The position numbers were made by a program, and so were the translations under genes. 64,000 nt of DNA from Accumulibacter jenkinsii (lineage in GTDB: Bacteria; Pseudomonadota; Gammaproteobacteria; Burkholderiales; Rhodocyclaceae): assembly GCA_036625225.1 (NCBI GenBank), contig JAZKUF010000002.1:744001-808000 (forward strand), in the 5' to 3' direction. Below the pieces are notes generated by a model. The model saw nothing but the letters and a program-made list of their open reading frames with translations. It had not been told where the DNA came from and ran no database searches. Each line of letters starts with the position of its first letter. The stretch's first letter is position 1. This document shows positions 24,786 to 32,795 of the stretch, piece by piece.

Positions 24786-25040
24786 TTACTTAACTCTTAC
24801 GTTGCGTAACAAGGCGAGGACTTCGGCCTGCACCGGATCGCCACATTCACGGCTACCCGTCACCAGCGGCCACAATTCAAGATCTTCCAGATCGGCCAGG
24901 GTGGCAAACGCTGCCGCCTGCTCGGGCGTCAGCGTCGGGTAGATGCGGTCGAGAAACTCGCCGAGCAGGAGATCCATTTCCAGCATCGCACGCCGGGTGC
25001 AACGCCAGCGCAGGCGGTTGAGTTTTTGTTTTGCTTCCAT
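24786..25040 (-). CDS. sdhE: FAD assembly factor SdhE
   Basis: An 84-residue protein of the SdhE/YgfY family, which helps attach FAD covalently to SdhA. It begins EAKQKLNRLRWRCTRRAMLEMDLLLGEFL. The family motif RGxxExD reads RAMLEMD here, so the conserved glycine is an alanine. ATG 25040 overlaps the sdhB stop by one base (TGATG), so it is coupled to sdhB, as is common in betaproteobacteria. Confidence 0.92.
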   Translation of the reverse strand: MEAKQKLNRLRWRCTRRAMLEMDLLLGEFLDRIYPTLTPEQAAAFATLADLEDLELWPLVTGSRECGDPVQAEVLALLRNVRVK

Positions 25041-25753
25041 CAGATTGCGCGGCGAACCATCATCTCCTTGATCTTGCCGATCGCCCGCGTCGGGTTCAGC
25101 CCCTTCGGGCAGACATCGACGCAGTTCATGATGCTGTGGCAACGGAACAGACGATAGGGATCTTCGAGGTCGTCCAGGCGTTCATTGGTGGCCTGGTCGC
25201 GGGTATCGGCAATGAAGCGGTAGGCATTGAGCAACCCGGCGGGGCCGACGAACTTGTCGGGGTTCCACCAGAACGAGGGACACGAGGTCGAGCAGCAGGC
25301 GCAAAGGATGCACTCATAGAGACCGTTGAGTTCTTCGCGCTCTTCGGGCGACTGCAGCCGCTCGCGTTCGGGTCGCGGACCCTCGTTGATCAGGTAGGGT
25401 TTGACCGAGTGATACTGCTTGAAGAACTGGGTCATGTCGACGATGAGGTCGCGAATCACCGGCAGACCGGGCAGCGGCCGCAGGACGACCGGCTGTTTGA
25501 GATCCTTGATTTCGGTCAGGCAGGCGAGACCGTTCTTGCCGTTGATGTTCATCGCATCCGAGCCGCAGATGCCTTCGCGACACGAGCGGCGATAGGACAG
25601 GGTGTCGTCCTTGGCCTTCAGCCGGGTGAGGATGTCGAGCAGCTTGCGGTCGAGTGCGAAATCGACTTCGACCGAAATGTCCTGCATGTAAGGCGCGTTG
25701 TCCTTGTCGGGATCGTAGCGGTAGATCTTGAACTGCATGGTACTGGTGGCCAT
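25040..25753 (-). CDS. sdhB: Succinate dehydrogenase iron-sulfur subunit
   Basis: A 237-residue subunit. Ligands of the three clusters are visible: [2Fe-2S] in CREGICGSDAMNINGKNGLAC, [4Fe-4S] and [3Fe-4S] in CILCACCSTSCPSFWW and CHSIMNCVDVCPKGLNP. It passes electrons from SdhA to the quinone site. AAGGAG lies 9 bases before ATG 25753 but only 3 before ATG 25759, so I use the former. Confidence 0.96.
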   Translation of the reverse strand: MATSTMQFKIYRYDPDKDNAPYMQDISVEVDFALDRKLLDILTRLKAKDDTLSYRRSCREGICGSDAMNINGKNGLACLTEIKDLKQPVVLRPLPGLPVIRDLIVDMTQFFKQYHSVKPYLINEGPRPERERLQSPEEREELNGLYECILCACCSTSCPSFWWNPDKFVGPAGLLNAYRFIADTRDQATNERLDDLEDPYRLFRCHSIMNCVDVCPKGLNPTRAIGKIKEMMVRRAI

Positions 25754-25777
25754 AGTCATTGACTCCTTAGCGCACGA

Positions 25778-27562
25778 TCAATAGGAACGCGTCTTCAGCG
25801 CGATGGATTCGACGGACAGCGGCTTCATGATCACCGGCTTGTAGCTGAGCTGATTGCCCGCCCGATGCCAGAGCGTGTGCTTGTGCCACGTGAGGTCGTC
25901 GCGTCCGTTCGGATTGGCGGCCGTATCCGGCGCGTCATCCCGGACATGAGCCCCACGCGACTCCTTGCGGGCATCGGCCGAAATCATCGTCGCCTTGGCG
26001 ACCTCGATCAGATTGTCGAGTTCGAGCGCTTCGACCCGCGCCGTGTTCCAGATCTGCGATTTGTCCCGGATCTCGGTTCTGAGCACGGCTTTCTCGATCT
26101 CGAGGATCTTCGCCACGCCTTCGGCAAGCATGTCCTTGAAGCGGAAAACGCCGCAGTGCTTCTGCATCGTGCGCTGCAGTTCGAGGCGGGTTTCGTTGAC
26201 GTCGGCGCCGTGGGTCTGGGTGTTGAGCCGGTTCAGTCGTGCCATCGTGAAATCGGCGAAGTTTGCCGGCAGATCCTTGAGACCGACATCCCCCGAGCGG
26301 AGATCTTCGATCACCGAATCGCCCGAAGCCTTGCCGAACACCAGAAGATCGAGCAGCGAATTGGTTCCCAGGCGGTTGGCGCCATGCACCGAGGCGCAGG
26401 CGACTTCGCCAGCGGCGTAAAATCCGCGCACCGGTGAGCCGTCCTCAGCGACGACCTGGCCCTTGTAGTTGGTCGGTACGCCGCCCATCTGGTAATGGCA
26501 GGTCGGCACCACCGGGATCGGCGCCTTGATCGGGTCGATGCCGGCGAACTGGATCGAAATCTCGCGGATTCCCGGCAGGCGCTTCATGATCGTCGCCGGA
26601 TCGAGGTGGGTGATGTCGAGCAGGACGAAATCCTTGTTTGGCCCACAACCCCGCCCTTCGTTGATTTCGGTGACCATCGCCCGCGAAACGACGTCGCGCG
26701 AAGCCAGATCCTTGGCGTTCGGTGCGTAACGTTCCATGAAGCGCTCGTTGGCCGAATTGCGCAGGATGCCGCCTTCGCCGCGCACCCCCTCGGTGATCAG
26801 CACGCCGGCACCGGCGACGCCGGTCGGGTGGAACTGCCAGAACTCCATGTCTTCGAGTGCGATGCCGGCGCGCGCCGCCATGCCCAGACCGTCACCGGTA
26901 TTGATGAAGGCGTTGGTCGATGAATAGAAGATTCTGCCGGCGCCGCCGGTGGCAAAGACCGTTGCCCTGGCGTGGAAGGCCACGACCTCGCCGGTCTCCA
27001 TTTCGAGGGCGATCACCCCGAGGACCTGGCCCGATTCGTCGCGAATCAGATCGAGCGCCATCCATTCGACGAAGAACTGCGTGTTGGCCCGAACGTTGCG
27101 CTGATAGAGCGCGTGCAGCATGGCGTGACCGGTGCGGTCGGCGGCCGCGCAGGCCCGGCGAACCGGCTTCTCGCCGAAGTTCGACATGTGCCCGCCGAAC
27201 GGACGCTGGTATATCCTGCCTTCGTCGGTGCGGTCGAACGGCATGCCGAAGTGTTCGAGTTCGACGACCACCTCCGGCGCCTTGCGACACATGTATTCGA
27301 TCGCGTCCTGGTCGCCGAGCCAGTCGGAGCCCTTGACCGTGTCGTACATGTGCCAGTGCCAGTGATCTTCCTCGGAGTTGCCGAGCGAGGCCGAGACGCC
27401 GCCTTGCGCCGCCACCGTGTGCGAACGGGTCGGAAAGACCTTGGACAGGACGGCCGTCTTCAGGCCGGCCTCGGAAAGCTGAATCGCTGCGCGCAGGCCT
27501 GAACCCCCCGCGCCGACGATCACCGCGTCGAATTTACGTACCGGGATGCTTAGCTTGCTCAC
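25778..27562 (-). CDS. sdhA: Succinate dehydrogenase flavoprotein subunit
   Basis: A 594-residue flavoprotein: FAD fingerprint AVIVGAGGSGLRAA, the FAD-linked His in RSHTVAAQGGVSASLG, substrate-binding HPTGVAGAG and catalytic Arg region in RGEGG, and GANRLGTNSLLDLLVFG. It oxidises succinate to fumarate. It starts with GTG at 27562, directly after the sdhD stop codon without a gap. Normal in length. Confidence 0.97.
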   Translation of the reverse strand: MSKLSIPVRKFDAVIVGAGGSGLRAAIQLSEAGLKTAVLSKVFPTRSHTVAAQGGVSASLGNSEEDHWHWHMYDTVKGSDWLGDQDAIEYMCRKAPEVVVELEHFGMPFDRTDEGRIYQRPFGGHMSNFGEKPVRRACAAADRTGHAMLHALYQRNVRANTQFFVEWMALDLIRDESGQVLGVIALEMETGEVVAFHARATVFATGGAGRIFYSSTNAFINTGDGLGMAARAGIALEDMEFWQFHPTGVAGAGVLITEGVRGEGGILRNSANERFMERYAPNAKDLASRDVVSRAMVTEINEGRGCGPNKDFVLLDITHLDPATIMKRLPGIREISIQFAGIDPIKAPIPVVPTCHYQMGGVPTNYKGQVVAEDGSPVRGFYAAGEVACASVHGANRLGTNSLLDLLVFGKASGDSVIEDLRSGDVGLKDLPANFADFTMARLNRLNTQTHGADVNETRLELQRTMQKHCGVFRFKDMLAEGVAKILEIEKAVLRTEIRDKSQIWNTARVEALELDNLIEVAKATMISADARKESRGAHVRDDAPDTAANPNGRDDLTWHKHTLWHRAGNQLSYKPVIMKPLSVESIALKTRSY

Positions 27563-27910
27563 TTACATTCTCCAGAGGATCTGAACCGCCCAGCCGGCGT
27601 AACCGACGAGCACCGCAGCCGTTGCAATCATCATCAGCAGACGCAAGCCATCCGGCTTGACGTAATCCATCCAGATGTCGCGGATACCGATCCAGGCGTG
27701 ATAGAAAACGCTGACAAAGAACAGAAAGCTGGCAAATTTCATGAAGCCGTTGGCGAAGATGCCGCGCCAGGCCTCGAACGAATCGGGCCCGACGACAGCC
27801 ACGACGACCAGGAAGATGACGGTGTAGACGGCCATGATGATCGCCGTCGCACGCTGGATGACCCAGTCCTTGAGGCCGTAGTGGGCCCCGACGAGAATGC
27901 GATTTACCAT
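27563..27910 (-). CDS. sdhD: Succinate dehydrogenase membrane anchor subunit
   Basis: A 115-residue protein with three membrane helices (ATAIIMAVYTVIFLVVVAVV, FASFLFFVSVFYHAWIGI, LLMMIATAAVLVGYAGWAV). The His in FYHAWIGIRDIWMDY is the usual haem b ligand and the following Asp-Tyr lies at the quinone site. ATG 27910 overlaps the end of sdhC by 7 bases. A longer frame to 28333 runs over sdhC in another frame and is not used. Confidence 0.93.
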   Translation of the reverse strand: MVNRILVGAHYGLKDWVIQRATAIIMAVYTVIFLVVVAVVGPDSFEAWRGIFANGFMKFASFLFFVSVFYHAWIGIRDIWMDYVKPDGLRLLMMIATAAVLVGYAGWAVQILWRM

Positions 27911-28296
27911 AGCACTTTGGCTCCGATGATCAGGGTCAGCGCAATGCTGACCGCGAAGACGACCTTGCTCGAGAAGCGTGCCGCCTCGAGTTCGACACCC
28001 TTGTGCAGGTCGAGCATCAGATAACGGATGCCGGCGCAGAAGTGGTGCATGTAAAACCAGATGAGGCCAAGCAGGACGATCTTCGCGAGCGGATGGCCAA
28101 CCACCTCCCGGGCGCTGGCGAAGGTCTCCGGCGAGGTCAGGCTGCTCTGGAACAGCCATAACAGGAAGGGCAGCAGCAGAAAAAGCCCCGCCCCGCTGAC
28201 CCGATGAATGATCGACAGGATACCCGGAAGGGGTAGCCTGATGGTGGGCAAGTCCAAGTTCTTTGGACGCCTTTTCTTGATTGCCATTTCTGCCAT
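27904..28296 (-). CDS. sdhC: Succinate dehydrogenase cytochrome b556 subunit
   Basis: A 130-residue subunit with three membrane helices and the motifs SIIHRVSGAGLFLLLPFL near residue 35 and MHHFCAGIRYLMLD near residue 85, which hold the Ser/Arg of the quinone site and a haem b ligand His. AGGG 8 bases upstream supports ATG 28296; the frame is open further to 28419. TATAAT (28368-28363, minus strand) between this gene and the GntR gene may be the -10 of the sdh promoter, with a GGATG-GCGTG-CATCC hairpin in the leader. Confidence 0.93.
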   Translation of the reverse strand: MAEMAIKKRRPKNLDLPTIRLPLPGILSIIHRVSGAGLFLLLPFLLWLFQSSLTSPETFASAREVVGHPLAKIVLLGLIWFYMHHFCAGIRYLMLDLHKGVELEAARFSSKVVFAVSIALTLIIGAKVLW

Positions 28297-28415
28297 GAAT
28301 GTCATCCCTGAGGTGTGAGGTGGCCGGATGCACGCCATCCGACCGCTATGAAACCACGCTGGATTATAAACTAACCCCGCCTGGCTGACTGGGCCACCCT
28401 GAGTGTCGGGAGTGT

Positions 28416-29171
28416 TCACCCGAGTTCATTGTGGTAATGATAATTGCGTGTGGCATAGAAACCGCGGCGCCATTCGACCGGCTTCTGGCCATAGGTAAAG
28501 GTCACCCGTTCGACGAGCAGCAGCGGGCTGCCCTCGGCCACCTTGAGCAGCTCCGCACTGATCCGGTCGGCCGACACGGCGCGCAGCCGCTCGTCGGCAC
28601 GGATCATGCGAACGCCATAACGCGTCTCGAACAGGCTGTAGAGGGATTCTCCCGACTTGAGGACGTCCAGCGACAGATCGGGAAAAAGCTCGCTGGAGAG
28701 GTATATCTCGTCGAAGACCACGGGTTCGTCGCCCAGTTTCAACAGGCGACGAACAATGGTGATCGGCGCCCCGGTTTCGAGCGCGAGGGTGCGTGCCACA
28801 TCGGCGCCGGCCTTGGCCCGCCAGCACTCCAGGGGGACACTCTGGGAAACCTGGAGATCGCCCTGATTGGGAACCAGGCGGAGAAAACGAAAAAAGGATC
28901 CGGGATCCTTGTGCGTGGCGACGAAAGTGCCTCTTCCCTGCTGCCGCAGGAGAAGGTTCTCGGCCGCCATCTCGTCGATTGCCTTGCGCACCGTTCCCTG
29001 ACTCACCCCGAAGCGCGCCGCGAGCTCCGACTCGCTCGGGATGGGGTCGCCAGGACCCCACTCGCCAGACTCCAGATGGCCAAGGATCAATTCCTTGATC
29101 TGTCGGTACAGGGGGCTGAAGGTGGGGGAATGCACTGGCGTAGACCTGCTCATGGGGCGCAATTTCAGCAT
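28416..29171 (-). CDS. GntR/HutC-family transcriptional regulator
   Basis: A 251-residue regulator with an N-terminal winged helix-turn-helix (ELAARFGVSQGTVRKAIDEMAAENLLLRQQGRGTFV) and a C-terminal UTRA ligand domain (FDEIYLSSELFPDLS, LLLVERVTF). It lies between sdhC and the divergent mdh, a conserved position in betaproteobacteria, so it most likely controls these TCA genes in response to a small metabolite. ATG 29171 and ATG 29153 (MSRSTP) are both possible starts; neither has a strong ribosome site. Effector is unknown. Confidence 0.85.
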   Translation of the reverse strand: MLKLRPMSRSTPVHSPTFSPLYRQIKELILGHLESGEWGPGDPIPSESELAARFGVSQGTVRKAIDEMAAENLLLRQQGRGTFVATHKDPGSFFRFLRLVPNQGDLQVSQSVPLECWRAKAGADVARTLALETGAPITIVRRLLKLGDEPVVFDEIYLSSELFPDLSLDVLKSGESLYSLFETRYGVRMIRADERLRAVSADRISAELLKVAEGSPLLLVERVTFTYGQKPVEWRRGFYATRNYHYHNELG

Positions 29172-29207
29172 AAATTCACGCGCTCGTCCATCCTGTTTCT
29201 ATTATTA

Positions 29208-29236
29208 ATATCATATATAAGACATAAGATATATTT
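29208..29236. promoter_or_regulatory. AT-rich inverted repeat, possible GntR operator
   Basis: ATATATAAGACATAAGATATAT is an imperfect palindrome in an AT-rich island in otherwise GC-rich DNA, just upstream of the mdh -35 box. The half-site ATCTTATG recurs at 29255-29262 over the -10 box. Assignment to the adjacent GntR protein is by position. Confidence 0.5.
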
Positions 29237-29264
29237 GACACTCAACAAGCTTAGATCTTATGAT
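29235..29264 (+). promoter_or_regulatory. Sigma-70 promoter of mdh
   Basis: TTGACA (29235-29240), 18-base spacer, TATGAT (29259-29264): a near-consensus promoter with a transcript start expected near 29271, about 100 bases before the mdh ATG. Confidence 0.75.
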
Positions 29265-29372
29265 TTGCGCGGTTTGCTGCCCCTGCAGGCGAACGATGTG
29301 CCGGGGCGACGCCGATCCCATTGTGCTCAATTTTTGCCCACCACTCACGATACTCTCGACAGGAGCTGCATC

Positions 29373-30359
29373 ATGTCCAAAGCCCCCATGCGCGTCGCGG
29401 TCACCGGCGCTGCCGGTCAAATTGGTTACAGCCTGCTTTTCCGGATTGCCTCCGGCGAAATGCTCGGCAAGGATCAACCGGTCATCCTCCAACTCCTCGA
29501 CCTGCCGCAAGCCCAGAAAGCCTGCCAGGGCGTGATCATGGAACTGGAAGACTGCGCCTTCCCGCTGCTCGCCGGCATGTTCGCCACCGATGATCCGAAC
29601 GTGGCCTTCAAGGATGCCGATGTCTGCCTGCTGGTCGGCGCACGTCCGCGGGGTCCGGGAATGGAGCGGGCCGACCTGCTGACCGCCAACGGTGCCATCT
29701 TCACCGTCCAGGGCAAGGCGATTGCCGAGAACGCGAGCCCCGACGTGCGCGTGCTGGTGGTCGGCAACCCCTGCAATACCAACGCCCTGATCGCCGGCGC
29801 TGCAGCGCGAAAAGTCGGCCGCACCAATCCCGCCAATTACCACGGCATGCTGCGCCTCGACCACAACCGTGCCCTCTCGCAACTTGCCGCGAAGAGTGGA
29901 CGGCCGGTCGCGAGCTTCCGGCAGCTCGTCGTCTGGGGCAACCATTCGCCGACGATGTACGCCGATTACCGCAACTGCACCTCGAACGGCGACAACGTCA
30001 AGGGGCTGATCAATGATCCGGCGTGGAACAACGACGTCTTTCTGCCGACCGTCGGCAAACGCGGCGCGGCGATCATCGACGCCCGCGGTCTCTCCTCAGC
30101 CGCGTCAGCCGCCAACGCCGCGATCGACCACATGCGCGACTGGGTCCTCGGTTCGGACGAATGGGTGACCATGGGCGTCCCCTCGGATGGTTCGTACGAT
30201 ATTCCGGTGGGCATCGTTTTCGGTTTCCCCTGCGAATGCAAGGGCGGTTCGTTCAGCATCATCCAGGGCATCGAGATCGACGACTACTCGCGCGACAAGA
30301 TCAGCAAGACGCTCAAGGAGTTGACCGACGAGGCGGAAGCCGTCAAGGACATGCTCTGA
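29373..30359 (+). CDS. mdh: Malate dehydrogenase
   Basis: A 328-residue NAD-dependent enzyme. NAD-binding motif VTGAAGQIGYSLLFR at the N-terminus, substrate Arg residues in ARPRGPGMERADLL, VVGNPCNTNALIA, NYHGMLRLDHNRAL and the catalytic His in VVWGNHSPTMYADY. It belongs to the group-2 bacterial/cytosolic type. AGGAG 8 bases before ATG 29373 fixes the start, although the frame stays open far upstream into the GntR gene on the other strand. It interconverts malate and oxaloacetate, feeding the neighbouring gltA product. Confidence 0.97.
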   Translation: MSKAPMRVAVTGAAGQIGYSLLFRIASGEMLGKDQPVILQLLDLPQAQKACQGVIMELEDCAFPLLAGMFATDDPNVAFKDADVCLLVGARPRGPGMERADLLTANGAIFTVQGKAIAENASPDVRVLVVGNPCNTNALIAGAAARKVGRTNPANYHGMLRLDHNRALSQLAAKSGRPVASFRQLVVWGNHSPTMYADYRNCTSNGDNVKGLINDPAWNNDVFLPTVGKRGAAIIDARGLSSAASAANAAIDHMRDWVLGSDEWVTMGVPSDGSYDIPVGIVFGFPCECKGGSFSIIQGIEIDDYSRDKISKTLKELTDEAEAVKDML

Positions 30360-30472
30360 TCGTTTGATCACGCAAGTCTCTGCCGGGATGGCCGCGGCCG
30401 GTCCGCGGCTTCGCCGGGCAGTCTCCAGCGCGGTAGAATGTCGGCTTCACGAAACGCGGAAGCCGCTCCCCC

Positions 30473-31462
30473 ATGCACCACTCCCACCCCAGCCAGGTCC
30501 TGTTCGCAGGCGAGAAGCCTTTCCCGATGATGCCCGCCGTCGACCACTACGCGGGCTCCGAAAAACTGATGCGCAAGGCCCTCCAGTTGCAGAACGAACT
30601 GGGGCCGATCTTCGACCTCACCTGTGACTGCGAAGATGGCGCCGCGGCCGGCGCCGACCGGGAGCATGCCGAGATGGTCGCCGACGTCATCAACAGCGAG
30701 GCCAATCGCCACGGCCGCGTTGGCGTGCGCATCCACGACCTCGGCCACCCGCGCTGGGCAGCGGATATCGCAACCATCGTCGGCCGGGCCGGCCAGCGCC
30801 TGGCTTTCCTGACGCTGCCCAAGGTGCGCAGCAGCGATGACCTGCGAACCTTGCTGCACGCGGTGCACCAGGCCAGCGCCAATGCCGACCGCGAACGGCC
30901 GATTCCGGTGCATGTGCTGATCGAAACGCATGGCGCCTTGCGCGACGTCTGGGAGATTGCCGCCCTACCGGAGGTCGAATCGCTCGACTTCGGCCTGATG
31001 GATTTCGTTAGCGGCCATCATGGCGCCATTCCCGGATCGGCGATGCAGAGCCCGGGACAGTTCGAGCACCCCCTGATCGTGCGCGCCAAGTGTGAAATCG
31101 CTGCGGCGGCGCTCGCCAACGGCGCCGTGCCGTCGCACAACGTCACCACTGAACTCAAGGATCTCGATCTCGTCCGCCGCAACGCCGAACGCGCCCGCAA
31201 TGAATTCGGCTATCTGCGCATGTGGAGCATTCATCCCAAGCAGATCGTTCCCATCTTCGAAGCCATGTGCCCGGACTTTTCGCAGGTCGAGACTGCCGCC
31301 GCGATCCTGATTGCCGCCCAGGATTGCGGCTGGGGACCGATCCAGCACGCCGGCCAGCTGCACGACCGTGCTTCTTACCGCTACTACTGGGAACTGCTGG
31401 CACGGGCGCAGGCAACCGGCATGCGCCTGCCGGAAACCGCCCGGCAGCGATTTTTCGCCTGA
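30473..31462 (+). CDS. HpcH/HpaI aldolase / citrate lyase beta-like family protein
   Basis: A 329-residue TIM-barrel protein of the CitE/malyl-CoA lyase superfamily. Visible are FDLTCDCEDGAAAGADREHAE with the Mg-binding acidic residues, VGVRIHDLGHP with the Arg, LPKVRSSDDL, and HVLIETHGALRDVWEIAALPEVESLDFGLMDFVSGHHGA. Relatives cleave or form malyl-CoA, citryl-CoA or beta-methylmalyl-CoA. It follows mdh by 113 bases in the same direction, a frequent pairing in betaproteobacteria, which suggests a CoA-thioester role near the TCA cycle. The exact substrate is not determined. Confidence 0.8.
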   Translation: MHHSHPSQVLFAGEKPFPMMPAVDHYAGSEKLMRKALQLQNELGPIFDLTCDCEDGAAAGADREHAEMVADVINSEANRHGRVGVRIHDLGHPRWAADIATIVGRAGQRLAFLTLPKVRSSDDLRTLLHAVHQASANADRERPIPVHVLIETHGALRDVWEIAALPEVESLDFGLMDFVSGHHGAIPGSAMQSPGQFEHPLIVRAKCEIAAAALANGAVPSHNVTTELKDLDLVRRNAERARNEFGYLRMWSIHPKQIVPIFEAMCPDFSQVETAAAILIAAQDCGWGPIQHAGQLHDRASYRYYWELLARAQATGMRLPETARQRFFA

Positions 31463-31466
31463 GGCC

Positions 31467-31844
31467 ATGGACCTGCCGGCGCTGACCGCGAAGATCCTCG
31501 AATTTCGCGATGCCCGCAACTGGGCGCAGTTCCACAGCCTGCGCAACCTGATCGTCTCGCTGAATCTCGAAGCCAGCGAGCTGCTCGAACTCACACAGTG
31601 GAAGAGCGACGCCGAGATGGCCGATCTGGCCGGCAGCAGCGTCGCCCGGGAAGCGCTGCGTGACGAATGCGCCGACGTGCTGATCTACCTGCTGCTGATT
31701 GCCGAGCAGGCGGGAATCGACCTCGAAGACGCCGCGCACCGCAAGCTGGCCAAGAACGCCGAGAAATATCCGGTCGACACCAGCTACGGATCGAGCCGGA
31801 AATACTCGGACCGGGACGCCGGCCGGCCGCCGACGGACGCCTGA
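31467..31844 (+). CDS. MazG-like nucleotide pyrophosphohydrolase
   Basis: A 125-residue all-alpha NTP-PPase. The Mg-binding pattern is visible as NLEASELLELTQW followed by RDECADVLIYLLLIAEQAG (ExxE...DxxD type), as in small dCTPase/RS21-C6-like house-cleaning enzymes. ATG 31467 is 4 bases after the previous stop, so it is co-transcribed. The C-terminus (SYGSSRKYSDRDAG) matches the family's YGSSRKY ending. Confidence 0.82.
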   Translation: MDLPALTAKILEFRDARNWAQFHSLRNLIVSLNLEASELLELTQWKSDAEMADLAGSSVAREALRDECADVLIYLLLIAEQAGIDLEDAAHRKLAKNAEKYPVDTSYGSSRKYSDRDAGRPPTDA

Positions 31845-31896
31845 GACCCGGCTGAAACCCGGTCCGCAGCCCTCGCGTCACCGCGGTCGGCCGGCG

Positions 31897-32742
31897 TCAG
31901 GCTTCCTGGCTTTCGAGCGTGAACCCGGCGCCGTCATCGAGGCCGAGCCGCTCGACGAGACACGGCATCACTTCCTGCAGAGTCGCCTGCAGCGTCCACG
32001 GGGGATTGATCACGAACAGCCCGCTGCCGTGCATGCCGAAGCCGTCGGCAGCCGGCGTCCTGACCCGCAGCGTGACGTGCAGCCAGTGACTCGCCGGCAG
32101 GCGTTTCAGCCGCAGCGGCAGGTCGTGCGCGTCGAGCCGGGTCAGCTGGGGGTACCAGAGCATGTAGGTGCCGCCGGGAAAGCGTCGCAGGCACTCCTTG
32201 AGCGAATGGACGACCCGCTCGTAGTCGCGCCGCTCTTCGTATGGCGGGTCGATCAGCACCAGCGCCCGTCGCGGCGGCGGCGGCAACAAGGCCTGCATGC
32301 CGACAAAACCGTCGCCCTCGTGAACCATCACTCGTTTGCCAAGAGCGTGGACATTCTCGCGCAGCCGAAGCACCTCCCGGCTATGCAGTTCGAACAGCCA
32401 CAGGCGGTCCTGCGGACGCATCGTCGATAACGCGAAGAACGGCGAACCCGGGTATTTCTTCAGGTTGCCATCCGGATTCAGTCTGCACACCACGCTCAGG
32501 TAGTCGGCGACGGGCGACGGCAGCTCCTTCTTTCCCCAAAGTCGGCCGACGCCCCCCCGATACTCGGCAAGCTTGACCGCCTGGACGGAATCGAGCGCAT
32601 ACGAAGCGGCTCCGGCATGCGTATCGACGTACCAGAAAGCCTTGTCCTTGCGGCCGAGGTAGCGTGCGAGCTGCACCAGCACCAGATGTTTGAGCACATC
32701 GGCGTGGTTGCCGGCGTGGAAAGCGTGGCGGTAGCTCAGCAC
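31897..32742 (-). CDS. rlmJ: 23S rRNA (adenine(2030)-N6)-methyltransferase
   Basis: A 281-residue methyltransferase with the RlmJ N-terminus MLSYRHAFHAGNHADVLKH, the SAM region YVDTHAGAASY and the catalytic NPPY-type motif LVLIDPPYEERRDY near residue 165. It methylates A2030 of 23S rRNA. The start is GTG at 32742, required to begin the conserved N-terminus. Confidence 0.93.
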   Translation of the reverse strand: MLSYRHAFHAGNHADVLKHLVLVQLARYLGRKDKAFWYVDTHAGAASYALDSVQAVKLAEYRGGVGRLWGKKELPSPVADYLSVVCRLNPDGNLKKYPGSPFFALSTMRPQDRLWLFELHSREVLRLRENVHALGKRVMVHEGDGFVGMQALLPPPPRRALVLIDPPYEERRDYERVVHSLKECLRRFPGGTYMLWYPQLTRLDAHDLPLRLKRLPASHWLHVTLRVRTPAADGFGMHGSGLFVINPPWTLQATLQEVMPCLVERLGLDDGAGFTLESQEA

Positions 32743-32795
32743 CGGCTACGCTGCCGGTGCCGCGGCAGGGACGGCCAGCATCGGCAGCCCGGGCA

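Noticed and set aside
28431..29372. N-terminal extension of mdh by more than 300 codons
   Set aside because: It is antisense to the GntR gene; AGGAG and the conserved N-terminus place the start at 29373.
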